A stretch of DNA of 64,000 nucleotides from Metellina segmentata (Eukaryota; Arthropoda; Arachnida; Araneae; Tetragnathidae), in NCBI GenBank assembly GCA_947359465.1, contig OX375881.1, positions 75,663,914 to 75,727,913 on the forward strand. The letters are read 5' to 3'. The translations under genes and the position numbers were made by a program. Below the pieces are notes generated by a model that did not search any database, was not told where the DNA came from, and saw only the letters and a program-made list of their open reading frames with translations. Shown in pieces: positions 13,376 to 26,600 of the stretch. Each line of letters opens with the position of its first letter. The first letter of the stretch is position 1.

Positions 13376-14328
13376 CGTTCAAAAGAATAACAGAAACATT
13401 GGCAGGTATGTAATATCCTTCATGGACTGTCATGACATGGTGGAAATGACAAATTTATCATCATTTGGAATTTCTCACAGGTTTTTCCAGCTGGAAGACC
13501 AGAAAAAGGTGGTTTCATTAGGAGTTGGCAGGTATGCAGGATGACTGATAGATACATATTATCACACGATAGGCCCAGATGCCATACACAATTCCTCACC
13601 AAGACATGCCCCTGTTCATCTTTTTGCTGTAACGTGATCAGGCCTGAAACTTTTTGAACAAACCTTGCATAGCAGCAGTATATATTGCAATTTATACAGA
13701 AGTACAGGTGCAAACATAAACAAAAATGGATTTTAAAAAACTGTAATGCTTATTAGAACTGAAATAAAAAGTTTCGTTGTGAACATGATGAAAACATTTC
13801 TATGAATGCAATTTTTCAGGAATAGTGAGAATGTTAGTATTTCATTTTCTACAAAGTGCACCTTGAGTACATATCTTTCGGAAACATATTGTTTGCAAAA
13901 TATATTTATATAATAAAACATTTAAAAAAAAATAGAATTCAGAATATTTATTAGTTTATTTTAAAAGATACAATAGGTATAAAAACTGAGATTGGTACTC
14001 GAAACAATTTGTCGAGGACCTTGTATCATAAGGATATAAATGGGTATCCAAGCTTTGATATTTTCAAACATTCTCGTTCAAATATTTATCAAAGCAAAAA
14101 ATTTAAGGTGGACACACTTTGTACAAACTAAAAGTAAGGAATAAAGCAAAGCACTTTGAAGATAATGTTATGTATTCAAATAAACTAAATAATACAGAAG
14201 GTAGTATCAAGGATATAATACAATTCAACCTTCAGTCGTACAGAGCTGATTATCCTCTGTTCCAGCTGAATGTTTAAAAGTAGCTTGAACAGTATAAAAT
14301 TTGAATGGAAGATGCAGTGTTCCAGAAA

Positions 14329-14334
14329 TTTATT
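14329..14334 (-). promoter_or_regulatory. candidate poly(A) signal of ZNF207
   Basis: The first AATAAA on the minus strand after the stop codon, about 160 bases downstream. Other AATAAA hexamers occur further on in this AT-rich DNA, so the true 3' end may be much farther. Confidence 0.35.
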
Positions 14335-14492
14335 TTGTGTGTGCATTTACCAAGGTTAAAGATAATGCACTTGAATGGGATCCACAGACAGCAGTATTTG
14401 GATATTGGCAGTTGATTTTGTTTTTGTTTGCAGATGCTTAGTTTTTCACACACAATGTAACATATTAGACACTTATCTTTGCGATTTGAAGT

Positions 14493-14611
14493 CTAAAATG
14501 GGTGTGTTCCGCCTTGGCCCATCATATGTTGATGTAAGGAAGGACCTTGAGGATACATTGCTTGACCACCATAGAATGCACCCATTCCTGCCATGGATGC
14601 ACCACCCATAC
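14493..14611 (-). CDS. ZNF207: ZNF207 exon 12 (stop codon)
   Basis: Encodes [20 protein letters not shown] and ends GQGGTHPF before a TAG stop. Met/Gly/Gln-rich like the rest of the C-terminus. The acceptor is TTTGCAG, joining in phase 1 to exon 11. Confidence 0.93.
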
Positions 14612-17600
14612 CTGCAAATGTAATGCAACAGATAAAATAAACTAATTTTTTTCTTCTCAATAGCATATTTCCTGCAGTAAGAGTAACTGTCATATATTTT
14701 AACTTCAAATGACCCATGATTTTAAATATTATTAAGTTGAATAGTAGATAATAAATTCCTCTTTAAAGGGGCCAGTGAAAAAAATTGACACGATATGAGT
14801 AACAAAATCGAATTGTTGTTTTCTTTAAACATAACTTGCAGTAAGAATTTGAGGACCGCTCATAAGTAGATATAAGAAATAGGATAAAGCTCAATTTCTT
14901 AAAATTTGATACCTGGAAAACATCAGATTGATCACATCCCAAAGAAATTCCTAGGCAACTATTTTTTCAAAAATGATTGCAAAATAAATATTTTTCAATC
15001 AAGCAATGGTATGTTATAAAACTATTTGACAGTGAATATTTTGCTGTAGTAAAATGTGTGTGTGTGTGTGTGTGTGTGAAATTGAGATTAGAATATATTC
15101 TTGTATTATACAATTGTATGAACACAATTTTGAGTGGAAATACTTGTGAAATGGTGAGAGATGAGTCAATTTTTAGGAAAAAATAGTAAGACAAAAAAAT
15201 ACAAAATAGTGATAACAATTTTTCTACATCCCAATGAATGAATAATACAGGAAATAATTGTAAAGAAACTGCTAAAACGGAAAAGATTGAAACAGTACAA
15301 AGTCCAAAATCCTCCGGACCTCTGCCATTTCGGTTTATCTGTATTTTTTGACAAAAAACCTTAATCTACCCCTCCCCCCATTGCGGGAATATTGCGATTG
15401 CAATAGTGAAATAGCAGATATATATATAGAAATAACTTTAAAAAAAAAAATTTTTTTTTAATACAATGCAACAAATTTTATTTCCAAATCTAATTTTTCT
15501 GTGTGGTATGTACTCTGAACATGTCTGTTATTTTGCAATGTTGCATCAATTAGGTCCAGGTTTAACTCCTTGTTCTTTAAAAATTGTCAGAAAGATGGGG
15601 GGGGGGAACAGGTTGGCAAAACGTCAGGATTTTGGACAATTCCGAATTTTGGATGTCCAGATACAGTTTTTTTTACTGTACAATGCAAATTTGACTGGAT
15701 AGATATTGAATGTAGACATCACGCTTAGTTTAGTCATGACTAGTTAAAACCCCAAAATTTAACATCATGCTGTACATACCAGGAGGCATTCCCATTGCTG
15801 GCCTCATCATATTCATTCCATTCATTAGCATTGGATTAGGCACTCCACCCATAGCCAACATCATCTGATACTTGATTAAATGAGCTCGCTTCTCCTCCTA
15901 TTATTTATAATAAAAGGAATAAATTTGTTGCCAGAAAAATATAAAACAATAAGAGAAAATAACTTCAGCACTTAACAAAGGAAAATAATTAGAAATGGTT
16001 TGTTTACACGATGAAAAATTGTGGTCTTATCTATTGGCAGGAAAGATAATTTTTAATGATTATCATAGAAGTTAGAATTATTATTTTCTGTGATTGAAAA
16101 ATTATATCAGGAAACACTGAAAAAATTATTAGATGACGTCACACAATTAAATGAACAGTCTGTTAACCATTTCTGGTATCAGAATGCACAGAATAAGTTA
16201 TTAGTTTTCATCACATTTGGTTAAGATTCTCATTTACATCAGAAAACGGTAAAATTTTTCAGGCTATATCACTCCAATGTGTTTTTGAGAGGAATCACAA
16301 CTTTAACATCACATTTTAAATGCAGGTCACGAGAAATATGTCGGAAACAATAATGAGGAATTGTGTCACAAGCCTACATTATTTTTAAATTTGAGGCTAT
16401 TGCAATTCCAATCACAACAGCCACTTCACAATTCAATGCAATGTAATTAGAATATGGGGTTTTACTTGTCTGTATGAGACTATATTGTTTCAGATAAAAT
16501 TGAAGGACCTATGCCCCAAAGAATGTTTCCAACGACCATCTAACAGCCACTTATTCCAATGTTTTCTTTTGTGGCTGTCATTGCTTGGCACCAAACATTG
16601 AAATTGGCATCACTTGAAAGTTTTCTCCCCAAAAAATCAGGCTAGCTGATTTGGGGTTTCATGGTATAAGAGCCATAATTGGCCAAGCTACACCAAACAC
16701 AAGACAATTATAATGGGACATCTTTATAAGAAAAACTACTTTACCAATGATATATCTTCATCAGGATGCATGATCTTTATTGATGAACTACTTGTAGCAA
16801 CTGCAGCAGTAGGTCGTTTAGGTTCACTGCTACTTTGGGGACTTGATGTAACTTCTGTAAACAGAAAACTGCTTTTGAGATAATCATTCATTTGGTTTTA
16901 CAACTACAGAGGATTGTGTGATTTTATTTATATTACCATACAACTCATTATATTGAAAATTTAAAAAAAGCACTGAATAAATAGCAAAGGTTCAACATGA
17001 ACTCTTACCAGAGCCATATAATACAGGTCCAGATCCTCGGATCTTTGTTGGTCCTAAAAATAAAAAGTAATATATATTCAATATTTCACTTGTGTTAGTG
17101 TTTTTACACAGCATGATAGGTTTGATAAAATAAAACAATAAAGTATTTCCATCTGACACAAGTACAAGAACTTTCTTCAAACATGATAATGTCTATTTGC
17201 ACAAGATAAAAACGGAAAAGCAATTCAGTACTAAGCAGAATTTTGGTCATATGGCAAGATTTTTTGAGGCCCCCCTTACCTAACTTGAGCGATAGATCCT
17301 TAAGTAACATTTACAACATATAATTTGGCGCGAGATAGATTTCACCGGAGCGACCTTCTGCCCTTCCCCCAAAGCGTTCACATATCTCGGTTGACAGGGT
17401 AGGATACTGAACAAAAGGAGGAATCCTCTAGAAAGCTCGTAACGGGTGATCGATGCCAGCGGTCACTTTAAAGGGGGATAACATCCACTATACACAGGTA
17501 ACAATTCTCTACCTGCTTCAGCTGGGCATAAAGCGTTGGGTTTTTACCGGATGGTTGGTATGATGTTATTTGCACATAACACAAGCAATACATATATATG

Positions 17601-20600
17601 CTTTAGTTTTGCAGCTTCTTGGCTGAATTAATTATTCTTTAGAGAATATTATCACAACATAATTCAATTAATAAGACATAATTCAACTATTATATAACAA
17701 AATTTCAATATCCTTGAACTACTGTAAGCTTTTTACAATGCAGGTTTTCCATGGAACAGCTCTTGGAAATTAATGCAACCAATTGCATCACAATCATTTT
17801 TATTTAAATATATTTTTCTGAGAAAAATCATAGCCTCAAATATTTTTAATGGTGAAAAGTGCCTAGATTGGAAGCATTGACTTCAAAAATGAAGTCATTA
17901 AAAAAAAAGGATAAGTTACTTAAAAATCATAAAATGTTCTAAATTAAGAAGCAATAAAAATGAGGCAACATGCAGTTTTATTGATAGATTGGTTCCTATA
18001 GTAAAATACAGCAACTGGAAAAATACTCATTTGCAAATGAGAAAGCTTCATTTTAAAATCAAAGCAGTGTAGGTATGTATTTGCCACCTGAACACTGAAG
18101 TCGGTTCTAGTCATTGGTTCTTGTGGTTTTAAAACCCATTCCAATTAATTGGATAATTATTTTTTAAAGCTTGAAGTTTGGTAAAATCCTAGTAAACATT
18201 TCGGCCGTGGGACAATTTAAACTTTTTGTTGACAAGCCACTGCTAATCAAATGATAATAATAGCCCACAAAGGAACACCACATTTAAATGTGACTAAAAT
18301 TTGAATAGGAATTTTTTTAAATTGTATTGTGCTAAATCAGTAAACTCAAATGAAATATTGACGGGGCAACAACTCTGGTTTTGGATAACTGCACTGTTTT
18401 ACCTCGTGATATTATCAATAACTTCACTACTTGTCATAATTAAAGGAGAAAACTTGTAACAATTACAAAGTGCTTTTTAGCAGCAATGTTTACAATAAAT
18501 GCTCAAAATTGCGACCACTAACAGTAATACAAACTAGGCAGATGTGATTGGCTGGCAATGCTGTGGGTAGAGGGCAGTAGTGTGTCTGGCCATCTGTGAT
18601 CTGCGGGAAAACGTAATTTGCAACTGTATTGTCGGTCGTGATGGGAGATTTTACAAATAGTGAAAAGGCAGACATGCATATGTATGATGTACGGTGTTGA
18701 AAATGGGGAACGGCAGAGCAGCGCTACGGCTGCATCAGGAATGTGTTCTGAACAGGTGTATGCCGAACCACAAAATGCTTGTGCGATTGTATCAGTTACG
18801 CATGTGAATATGGTTAATTCATTGCCAGCTTTGATGGAAGAACTGGATCAAGAATTGTACGACATCTAAACATGGAAGAAACCATCTTGAACATTGTAGA
18901 TGAAACACCCCACACAAGTACAAGATCTATTGCACATCGTGTACATGTGAGTCAACTCACATTTTGGAGAATCTTAAATGAAGAACGTTTACACAAATTC
19001 CATATTCAGATAGTCCAAGCATTGCAAGCAAGTAATTACCCACTGCAAGTAGAATTCTGCCAATGTTCTTGCAAAAGTGCGCATTACAGCCAGATTTCCC
19101 AGCTTCTGTACTTATTCACAGATAAGGCGACTTTTATACAGGAAGGTGTTTTCACTGTGCACAATACTCATGTGTGGGCAACGGAAAATCCACACACTAC
19201 ACGTCCACATCATGGTTCCCACTCTTTCGTGGGAAAAAAATTAAAGTACTTTTCCAGGCCCATTTGAAGTTTTTCAAGGACTATCGTAAAAAGGCAGAAA
19301 TTCTCCCTGTAAACCCCCCATTTTAATAGAAAACTTTACTGAAAAACCTCTCCTACAATGTAACTTCTTCATTACCATTCACATACTTAAACAATTCCAA
19401 ACAAATTCTAGTCACTATTCAACCATGTTAAGGGAAAGAAAAAATTATATAAAAAAAAAGTTAAGTAGCTAAGTTATTATATTTATGGTTCTGTATCTTC
19501 GAACTGACGCAGAATCCCACTGACCTTGAGCAAAGAAAATGAACACATGCCTTGATGAACAAGCATACTTGGCATAATCATCAGAATCAGAATAAAACCA
19601 CGCCTTCCCAGCTCGTTGTGAGGCGCGTGCGTTTCAAGTCAATTCATACTCAAGAAAATTCCAGATAAAATTTTTTTAAAATAAATTCAAGGACTTTCAA
19701 GTACTTTGCACCAAATTCAAGTACTTTCTGGGGCCCTTGAAAACGAAATTCAAGTACTTTTAAAAGATTTTCAAGGTTTGTGGGAACCCTGCACATGTAT
19801 TCCAAAAACGCTTTTTGTGAATGTTTGGGCTGGTGGTTGTGAACGATTTCCTCATAGGCCCATATCTGCTACCAATGCGACTCAATGGCTCACATTATCA
19901 TATTTTTCTGTAAGAGGTTTTACCAGAATGGCTGAAAGATGTTCCGAATGTCGTTTGTAATCACATGTGGTTTCGACATGATGGTGAGCCAGCCCATTTT
20001 AATGTGGTTGTGCACAATTAACTGGATGCCAGTCCGTGGGGTGATGGATTGGGCGCAGCGAACCAGTCCGATGGTCATCCCGATCGCCAGATCTATCGAG
20101 CATCAATTACTTCATAGATAATCATTTACGGGACTCCAGTTGACATGGTTGAGAACCTTGTTGCTTGATTATCCATTGCGGTTGCAAGCATGCATGAAAT
20201 GCCCGGCATCTTTGGAACTGTTCGACAATCACTCCTCTGACTCTACCCAGCATGTATTACAGTGGGTGGTTGCAATTTAAGCACTTATTGTAAACATCGC
20301 TGCAAAGAAGCACTTCGCAAGGATATTATAAATAAACAATGTTTCTCCGTTCATTTATCATTTTTTGTGTTCGTGCCTCCACGCGTCACTTCTGACCATA
20401 CATTCCTATATGAAAAATGTATGTTTTAGTAAGCTGTAGCATCCTTCCAAGTTGGTCTCATGATTATAGACCCTGTAGATACAAATTACCCTGTAGATAA
20501 CAAAACTATACTTGACGTACTAGGTGATGTACTTCCACTATAAGCTGGGAAAGTTGGTTTCGTTGTGGGAGACATCAAAGGTTTAAAATCTGTTCCTACT

Positions 20601-23600
20601 GGCATATGAGATGATGGTGGACCCTAAAAAAATTGAATTATGTTCAATTTGATTAGATTAGTCTTTTCCAAAATACAGGGAAAAATGAAGATCACAACTA
20701 TCAACAAGCTAACATTGTTGTTTTAAAGCAATTAAAAATGTATACAATTTAGCTTTAAATAGTTCAACTATGAGATAATCACATAATAAATCAAATCTGA
20801 AATAAGAGAATTGATTATAGTAAATTAAGGAGACCAGTCCACAAAAATCTTTCAAAATTTACATTTTTTTAATAAATTTAAATAAATGTTTATAGAATTA
20901 AGCTTTTTAAAAATCCCTAAGTTAAAGTGTTTTTATAGCCTGTAAAAAAAAATTCAAATCAATATGCACAAAAGATTATGAGAAAATGTTTCTTAAAATT
21001 TATCCATTTTAACATTACAGAGCTAGGACTGCACTGGTCCTCTTAATAGATAAGCAGGGCAACTTTTTGCAACATATTCTCATGTGTTCTGTTGCATGAG
21101 AAGTACTAAAACCAAAATTCCTCATACATGGGCATCAACATGCGATGGAAGTTTTCAGTAGCACCAAAGATAAAATCCGTAGTTTTAAGAATTTTTCAGT
21201 AGTTAAGTAAAAATTTAAGAAATCGGTTTTAATAACATGCATATATCATTAATACAAATATTTAATTACAAATGTGAAACATATATGCAACACATTATAT
21301 TATTTATAATTAGTAAGGTATATCGCACATGAAAACACATATATAACCAATATAATTGTGTATGAAAGAATTACATATAAAAACATTTAATAATTAAATT
21401 TAAGCACTCTTTCCCGTGAACCAAAAAATATTACAATAATGAAAAAATACAGAAATAAGTAAAACTAATTGACACGTGAAAAATAATTAAAATTTAATTT
21501 TTCCTTAGAAAAAATCATCCATTCATAATTCGTAGTATTCGATTCACACTTCGTAGAAAATAAGTAGAATCCGTAGTAGTTGGCATCTCTGCATGGGGTG
21601 TATTGTGAGTTATAACCACAACATAAAATCCACTTGCAACTTTTAAAAATTTATATATATATATACATACATACATACACACACATAAAACAATGCAGAT
21701 GATTCGAATGCAAAACTTCGCTCACCCAAATCTGTCAAGACGTTTGCAGAAAATCAAAAGCAGCTACAAATGTTTGATTCGTCTTGTAGTAAAATCGCAA
21801 TCGAAAGAATACAACATTGAGACAGCGAATAAAGATATCAGATCAATGGATTTTAAAGATCCATGCAACCTAAAAGTGTATCTTGCAAAAATGATTGGAA
21901 AAGAATAATGACCTGATGGTTATTATTGACGCCTACACTTTTCCCAAGACGATTTTCCTCCATGTCCTTATTTGCTACTGCAACAATGTTAGGCAACATT
22001 AGTCTCTGCTGAGCGCAGTTTTTCAATGTTGAAGAAATTTCTGGCCAAGAATCAGCCATTCAATGACGTCAATGTTCTTCTGTATTTAATTATGTATTAT
22101 AATACTGTTGTACATGACTAAAATTGGCAATAAATTCTGATTTTTTTTTCTCCTTTTTTACAAATAATTTATTAGATTTTAGTGTATCAAAGATAATTGC
22201 AACTTTGTACCCATAAATGGAACTAAAGGGAATGATAAATGCAACTTTTCCCAATTTTACTACAACGAAAAAGTTGTCCAATAGACAAGAATGTAACCAA
22301 AAATGATATTTTAATTTGAAATTTAAAAAATGATTGCAGGATTTGGGAGGTTACTGTGGTGGCATTGGATAACCCATTAGGAAAAATAGCACACATATAT
22401 ACATGCCTTATTATTTCACATAAAATAAACATAACACAGATTAAAATTATTTACAATACAAATTGAGTTTCAATTATACCTGGGAAACAGCAGCTGGAAA
22501 TAATGGTTTAGGCGGAGCATGAATAGTACTGGCCATCGTTGATGGGGGAATTACAGGACCTCGAGACATTGCTCCAACCATAGGCATACCACCAGCGCTA
22601 GCAAAACTATCATAACACATTAAACCATTTTTGTAATAAAAGTTTCATTTTAAGCACATCCAATACTGCAGTAAAGTTATATGCATGTTACTGCATACAT
22701 ACTTATTTGTATACTAAGTGTTTGCGATTAGAGCAGGCCTCGAAATGCATTTTTTAATACAGGTGCACCTTAGTATTTAAATTAGGTGCACAGTGCACCT
22801 GGGTATTTCGAGCCCTGGATTAGAGCAATGGTGTTTTATATAAAGACATTACTATCACAATTTCTGAACTATGCAATATGTTTTTCATAACCTGATTTCT
22901 ATAAACCATACTGAGCCAAATTACCTATTTAATATTAGTCATGTTTACAAGGGATACCGATACCAATAAAAACATGCAAACTAATTCAAGAGTGTAATAG
23001 TCCACATCTGGCTAGTTGGCATTTGTATCACCTGATTTTGAATGATCATTTGTTAAATCAGAGCTGGTTAAACTTAAACAATATGTTCCAACAATTGACA
23101 TTTTTCAAGCAGATGATTTTGATACAAAATTACCTAATATTTATTATTTTTCCTTCACTAACAAATGTAAACAAAGTGTGGTTTGACTTGTTCAAACCTA
23201 GTAGTCATTAGTTGCATTTTTCACTTGTAAATTTAACTTAGATAATTTCTAAAATTGAGTTTTGGGATCCAGTCATCAAACTTTTTGCAATATTTTTTGT
23301 TTTGCATAAATTCCAATTGATTAACAGTTCATTTACATTCTAATAATCCACTCTTACTTTTAAATATTAGCAGCTAAATTCAATGTTCAACTCATAATCA
23401 TTACATTATGCTTAAAAACATTTCCAATACAATAAATTTAAATTGCATTTAAGTAGAATATTTTAGCAATTGGGAAAATGTTTGGTTGCCATTGATGGCT
23501 GACTTTCTGCTCTTAATTTATAACCCTGCTCTATGGTCATTTTTTACTGCAAGAGGTAATTAGGTCGAAAACAAAGTTGAAATTAGTATTAGCTGTAATA

Positions 23601-26600
23601 GTTAATACAACCCATTTGGTAACACCTTATTTTATTCTGAAATTAACATAAAACCAAATCAAGAATGGCTGATTGAAATGACAGACTTATGCAATGTAAA
23701 GATCAAGAGGTAAATAATTTTTAGATTACATACTACATTAAATTTAAATCAATAATATAGCATAAAAACTGACTTACCCTGGTGGCATGAAAGCAGGGGG
23801 CATACCTAGAATGCCAAGATTACATTAGTTTTCATATATTAAATTCAAATCAGCATAAATTTTATATAAAATATTATTTCAGGTTTGTCAATCAACAGTC
23901 GATTTTTTGCTCCACCAGAACTAATTATACATTATTAAAAAACAAATTAGCAAGATAATTAATTTTATATTAATTACTATACATTACTCTTATAAAATAA
24001 TAATTTAAAAGCAATATAGCTATTTTATTGAAACCAAAGATGACACTGAACTTTGAGTGATAATGCATCAATGGAAAGCAAATATCTTGACAAGCCCAAT
24101 GCTACAAGCATTACACAGGGGAGTCTAATGGAGTGTTTTTATGCAATCTAAGTTTAAACAAATTTCTCATAGTAAAATTACCTTGCTGAATGGATAGCTT
24201 ATTGTGAAGGCAATCATTTTTGTGATTAAATCTAACAAAAACTCACAGGTGACTGACAAATGCCTTTTCTTCAAAGACATTTTAAAAATGGTGGAAAATA
24301 AAAGATGACTTAACATTATAAAACCAAAAATTAACTGGCAAGTTACTTGATAGTTCAGCAATAAGAAACATTTTGAAAAATCAGAAGACAATCAGTTTAT
24401 GAAAAGCAGTGGCAAGTATACTAGGACCACCCTTGACCTGAAGCTAAACAATAGTAAATTAAAAACACAAATCTACATAAACATCTTAAAATAAGGTGGT
24501 ATAACAGAGGCTTGCGAATAACAACTAAAACACTCCAAATTAATTTTTAAACATATAATCACTTAAAACAAACATTGTAAGGAAAGAAATAAATATATTA
24601 TACTTAGTTTTAGAAAATCTTATAAGTAAATTCGATTTGCTGTTGCTTTATTTCTGCAGATTAAATTTTAAAATTCGTACTGGACATAAAATTCACAAAA
24701 AATTAGGACTACTGTGTGCCAAATTTCATTATTGTAAGTGCCATAGATTCACCAGAGTACTGCATATAGAGATACACACAAACAACAGTAGAGATAATGG
24801 CAATATAAAATTTTATGTGCATAAGAAAACGAATTTTCATAGAAAACGTCTAAACTAAGATTAGAAAATGATGTTATACTATTTGTACTGCATCGTATTT
24901 TACTGCTCATTCAAAGAAAAGGCATTTCTTAGACTATATTTACACACCCACACTATACAAGAACTCAAATAAATAGTGGTCAAATTTTTTTTAAGTATGA
25001 TAAATAAAAAGGCAGATGTCTATCTATTTTCTAATCACTAATATAAAAGAAAGAAAATTCTAGATACATCAAGAATATATGCAGTGCATAGAAGATTAAA
25101 TAAAAAAGGTCAGATCCATATGCCCACCTTTATTCATACTGGAAGTTGGCATTTCTTAAAGAGAAAGAAACAGAATTACTGCAAGTAGCAAAAGGAAAAT
25201 ATATAGGAGAGAAATCAGGGGTTCTTAACTTTTCCTTCGCAAAAGTAAAAAAACTTGTTCAAATACTGTAACTGCGACAAGATTTTATGTTTAAAAGGTC
25301 TTCTTTTATTGATTATTTTGAGGAAATAATAAAATCAGGGTCTAAAATGAGAAAATTTGGCAAAATCAAAACGAGAAAGCACTTAGAGCAGTAACCTTTA
25401 AGTCCAAAGCCTCTTAGTGATTTATTTACTTTAAAGGGCAATACTGAAAACCAAAATGTTCGTTTCCTCATAAAATATTTAAAGAATATTCAGTCAGAGC
25501 TTTTATTGTTTTTATCTGTTCAGAATAAATTTTCAAGCTCCTTAATCATCATCCTTATTGGTTAAAATGTTCCAATATTTTTAAAAGTAGTAGTCACAAA
25601 CTCACATTATCAGCAAACTGATGAGTTAAACATTTCTTCATGAGGGATGATGTTAATAGATAGACTACATTACTCGGAGATGCTAAACTGATTAGATGCT
25701 TCCAGGAAAAATCGGAAATATGATTTTTGAGGATGTTTTAGAAATGTAATGGTATTTGGAAAATTCAATTTTAGCAATTGTTGTAATGGAGGTAATAAAT
25801 ATCAATGTTTTTTCATTTGAGGAGAGAGATAGTCTTAGTATGATAAAATAACATGGACTATTTTAATACTTACAGAACTTAAAAAATAAAGACATTAAGA
25901 ACCCCTTAAAGAAGACCAAAGAAATGTTATAAGCAAGGAGAGCAAACAAGTTAAGATACAAATCTTAGTTATTTATGTGTCAATTAAATTAACAGATACT
26001 CTAAATACATAATAATTTAAAGAAAATTCTAAGTAGGCATAAAAATAGAACTGTTTTGTTTCAGGCCAGGGCATATTTATAAACTGGCAATTGATCAAAA
26101 GTGAGATTATTTGCGTTTCACAATATTGTGTAAAATCTTTAGCACTTTATATATAAAAAAAACACTTACATGTAGCTCACAAAGCAATAGTTCTCACTTT
26201 TTGCATACATTACAAAGGAACAGGGACAATAATGTGGTAAGTATTTAAACATTGTCAAAAAATTGAAATCCTGATGCCAGTATTCAATTAGAAAGAAACA
26301 CAAAGCAAGTGTGATGTACATAAAGAAATTATCACAATATCAAATCCATAGAACTATATTATTGTAGAATTACATTAGAATTGTCATAAATTAGTAACTC
26401 AAAAAGTCTCCAATGACAGCAGTACATGCCATTACAGTGGCATGGAGTCGAACATAACTGTTGTTATCTTGCGGCAAATTCTAGTGAAGTAAGCAACTTG
26501 TAATTTATGAATTTTTTAATGTAATTTTAACTACAATAAAAAGTCCTTGAGTTTTTATTGCGATAATTTCTTTTTTTCATTGTCTTTTATTCATGAATGC

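Larger units (their letters stand above)
1..14300. other. region downstream of ZNF207 without protein genes
   Basis: Apart from the elements listed separately, this is AT-rich DNA with only short ORFs, none of which I recognise. It may be the distal 3' UTR of ZNF207, intergenic DNA, or an intron of a gene lying to the left; the sequence does not decide. Confidence 0.5.
18470..20313 (+). mobile_element. mariner-type element with long inverted repeats
   Basis: Left 18470-18518 and right 20266-20313 are inverted copies of about 48 bp (shared ATGTTTACAATAA and TTGC.ACCAC), and weaker similarity continues outward to about 18440 and 20345. They frame a transposase pseudogene and a nested element. 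It sits in ZNF207 intron 8, its right end about 200 bases from exon 8. Total length without the nested element is about 1.26 kb, as expected for mariner. Confidence 0.8.

Noticed and set aside
13420..13713. 97-codon minus-strand ORF
   Set aside because: No recognised domain, no splice context and part of a repeat-rich stretch. It could be chance.
14375..14623. 82-codon plus-strand ORF
   Set aside because: It is antisense to ZNF207 exon 12; the minus-strand reading is the conserved protein.
22801..22825. CRISPR-like or phage attachment repeats
   Set aside because: The flanking direct repeat GATTAGAG is a transposon target duplication in a eukaryotic intron, not an attachment site.
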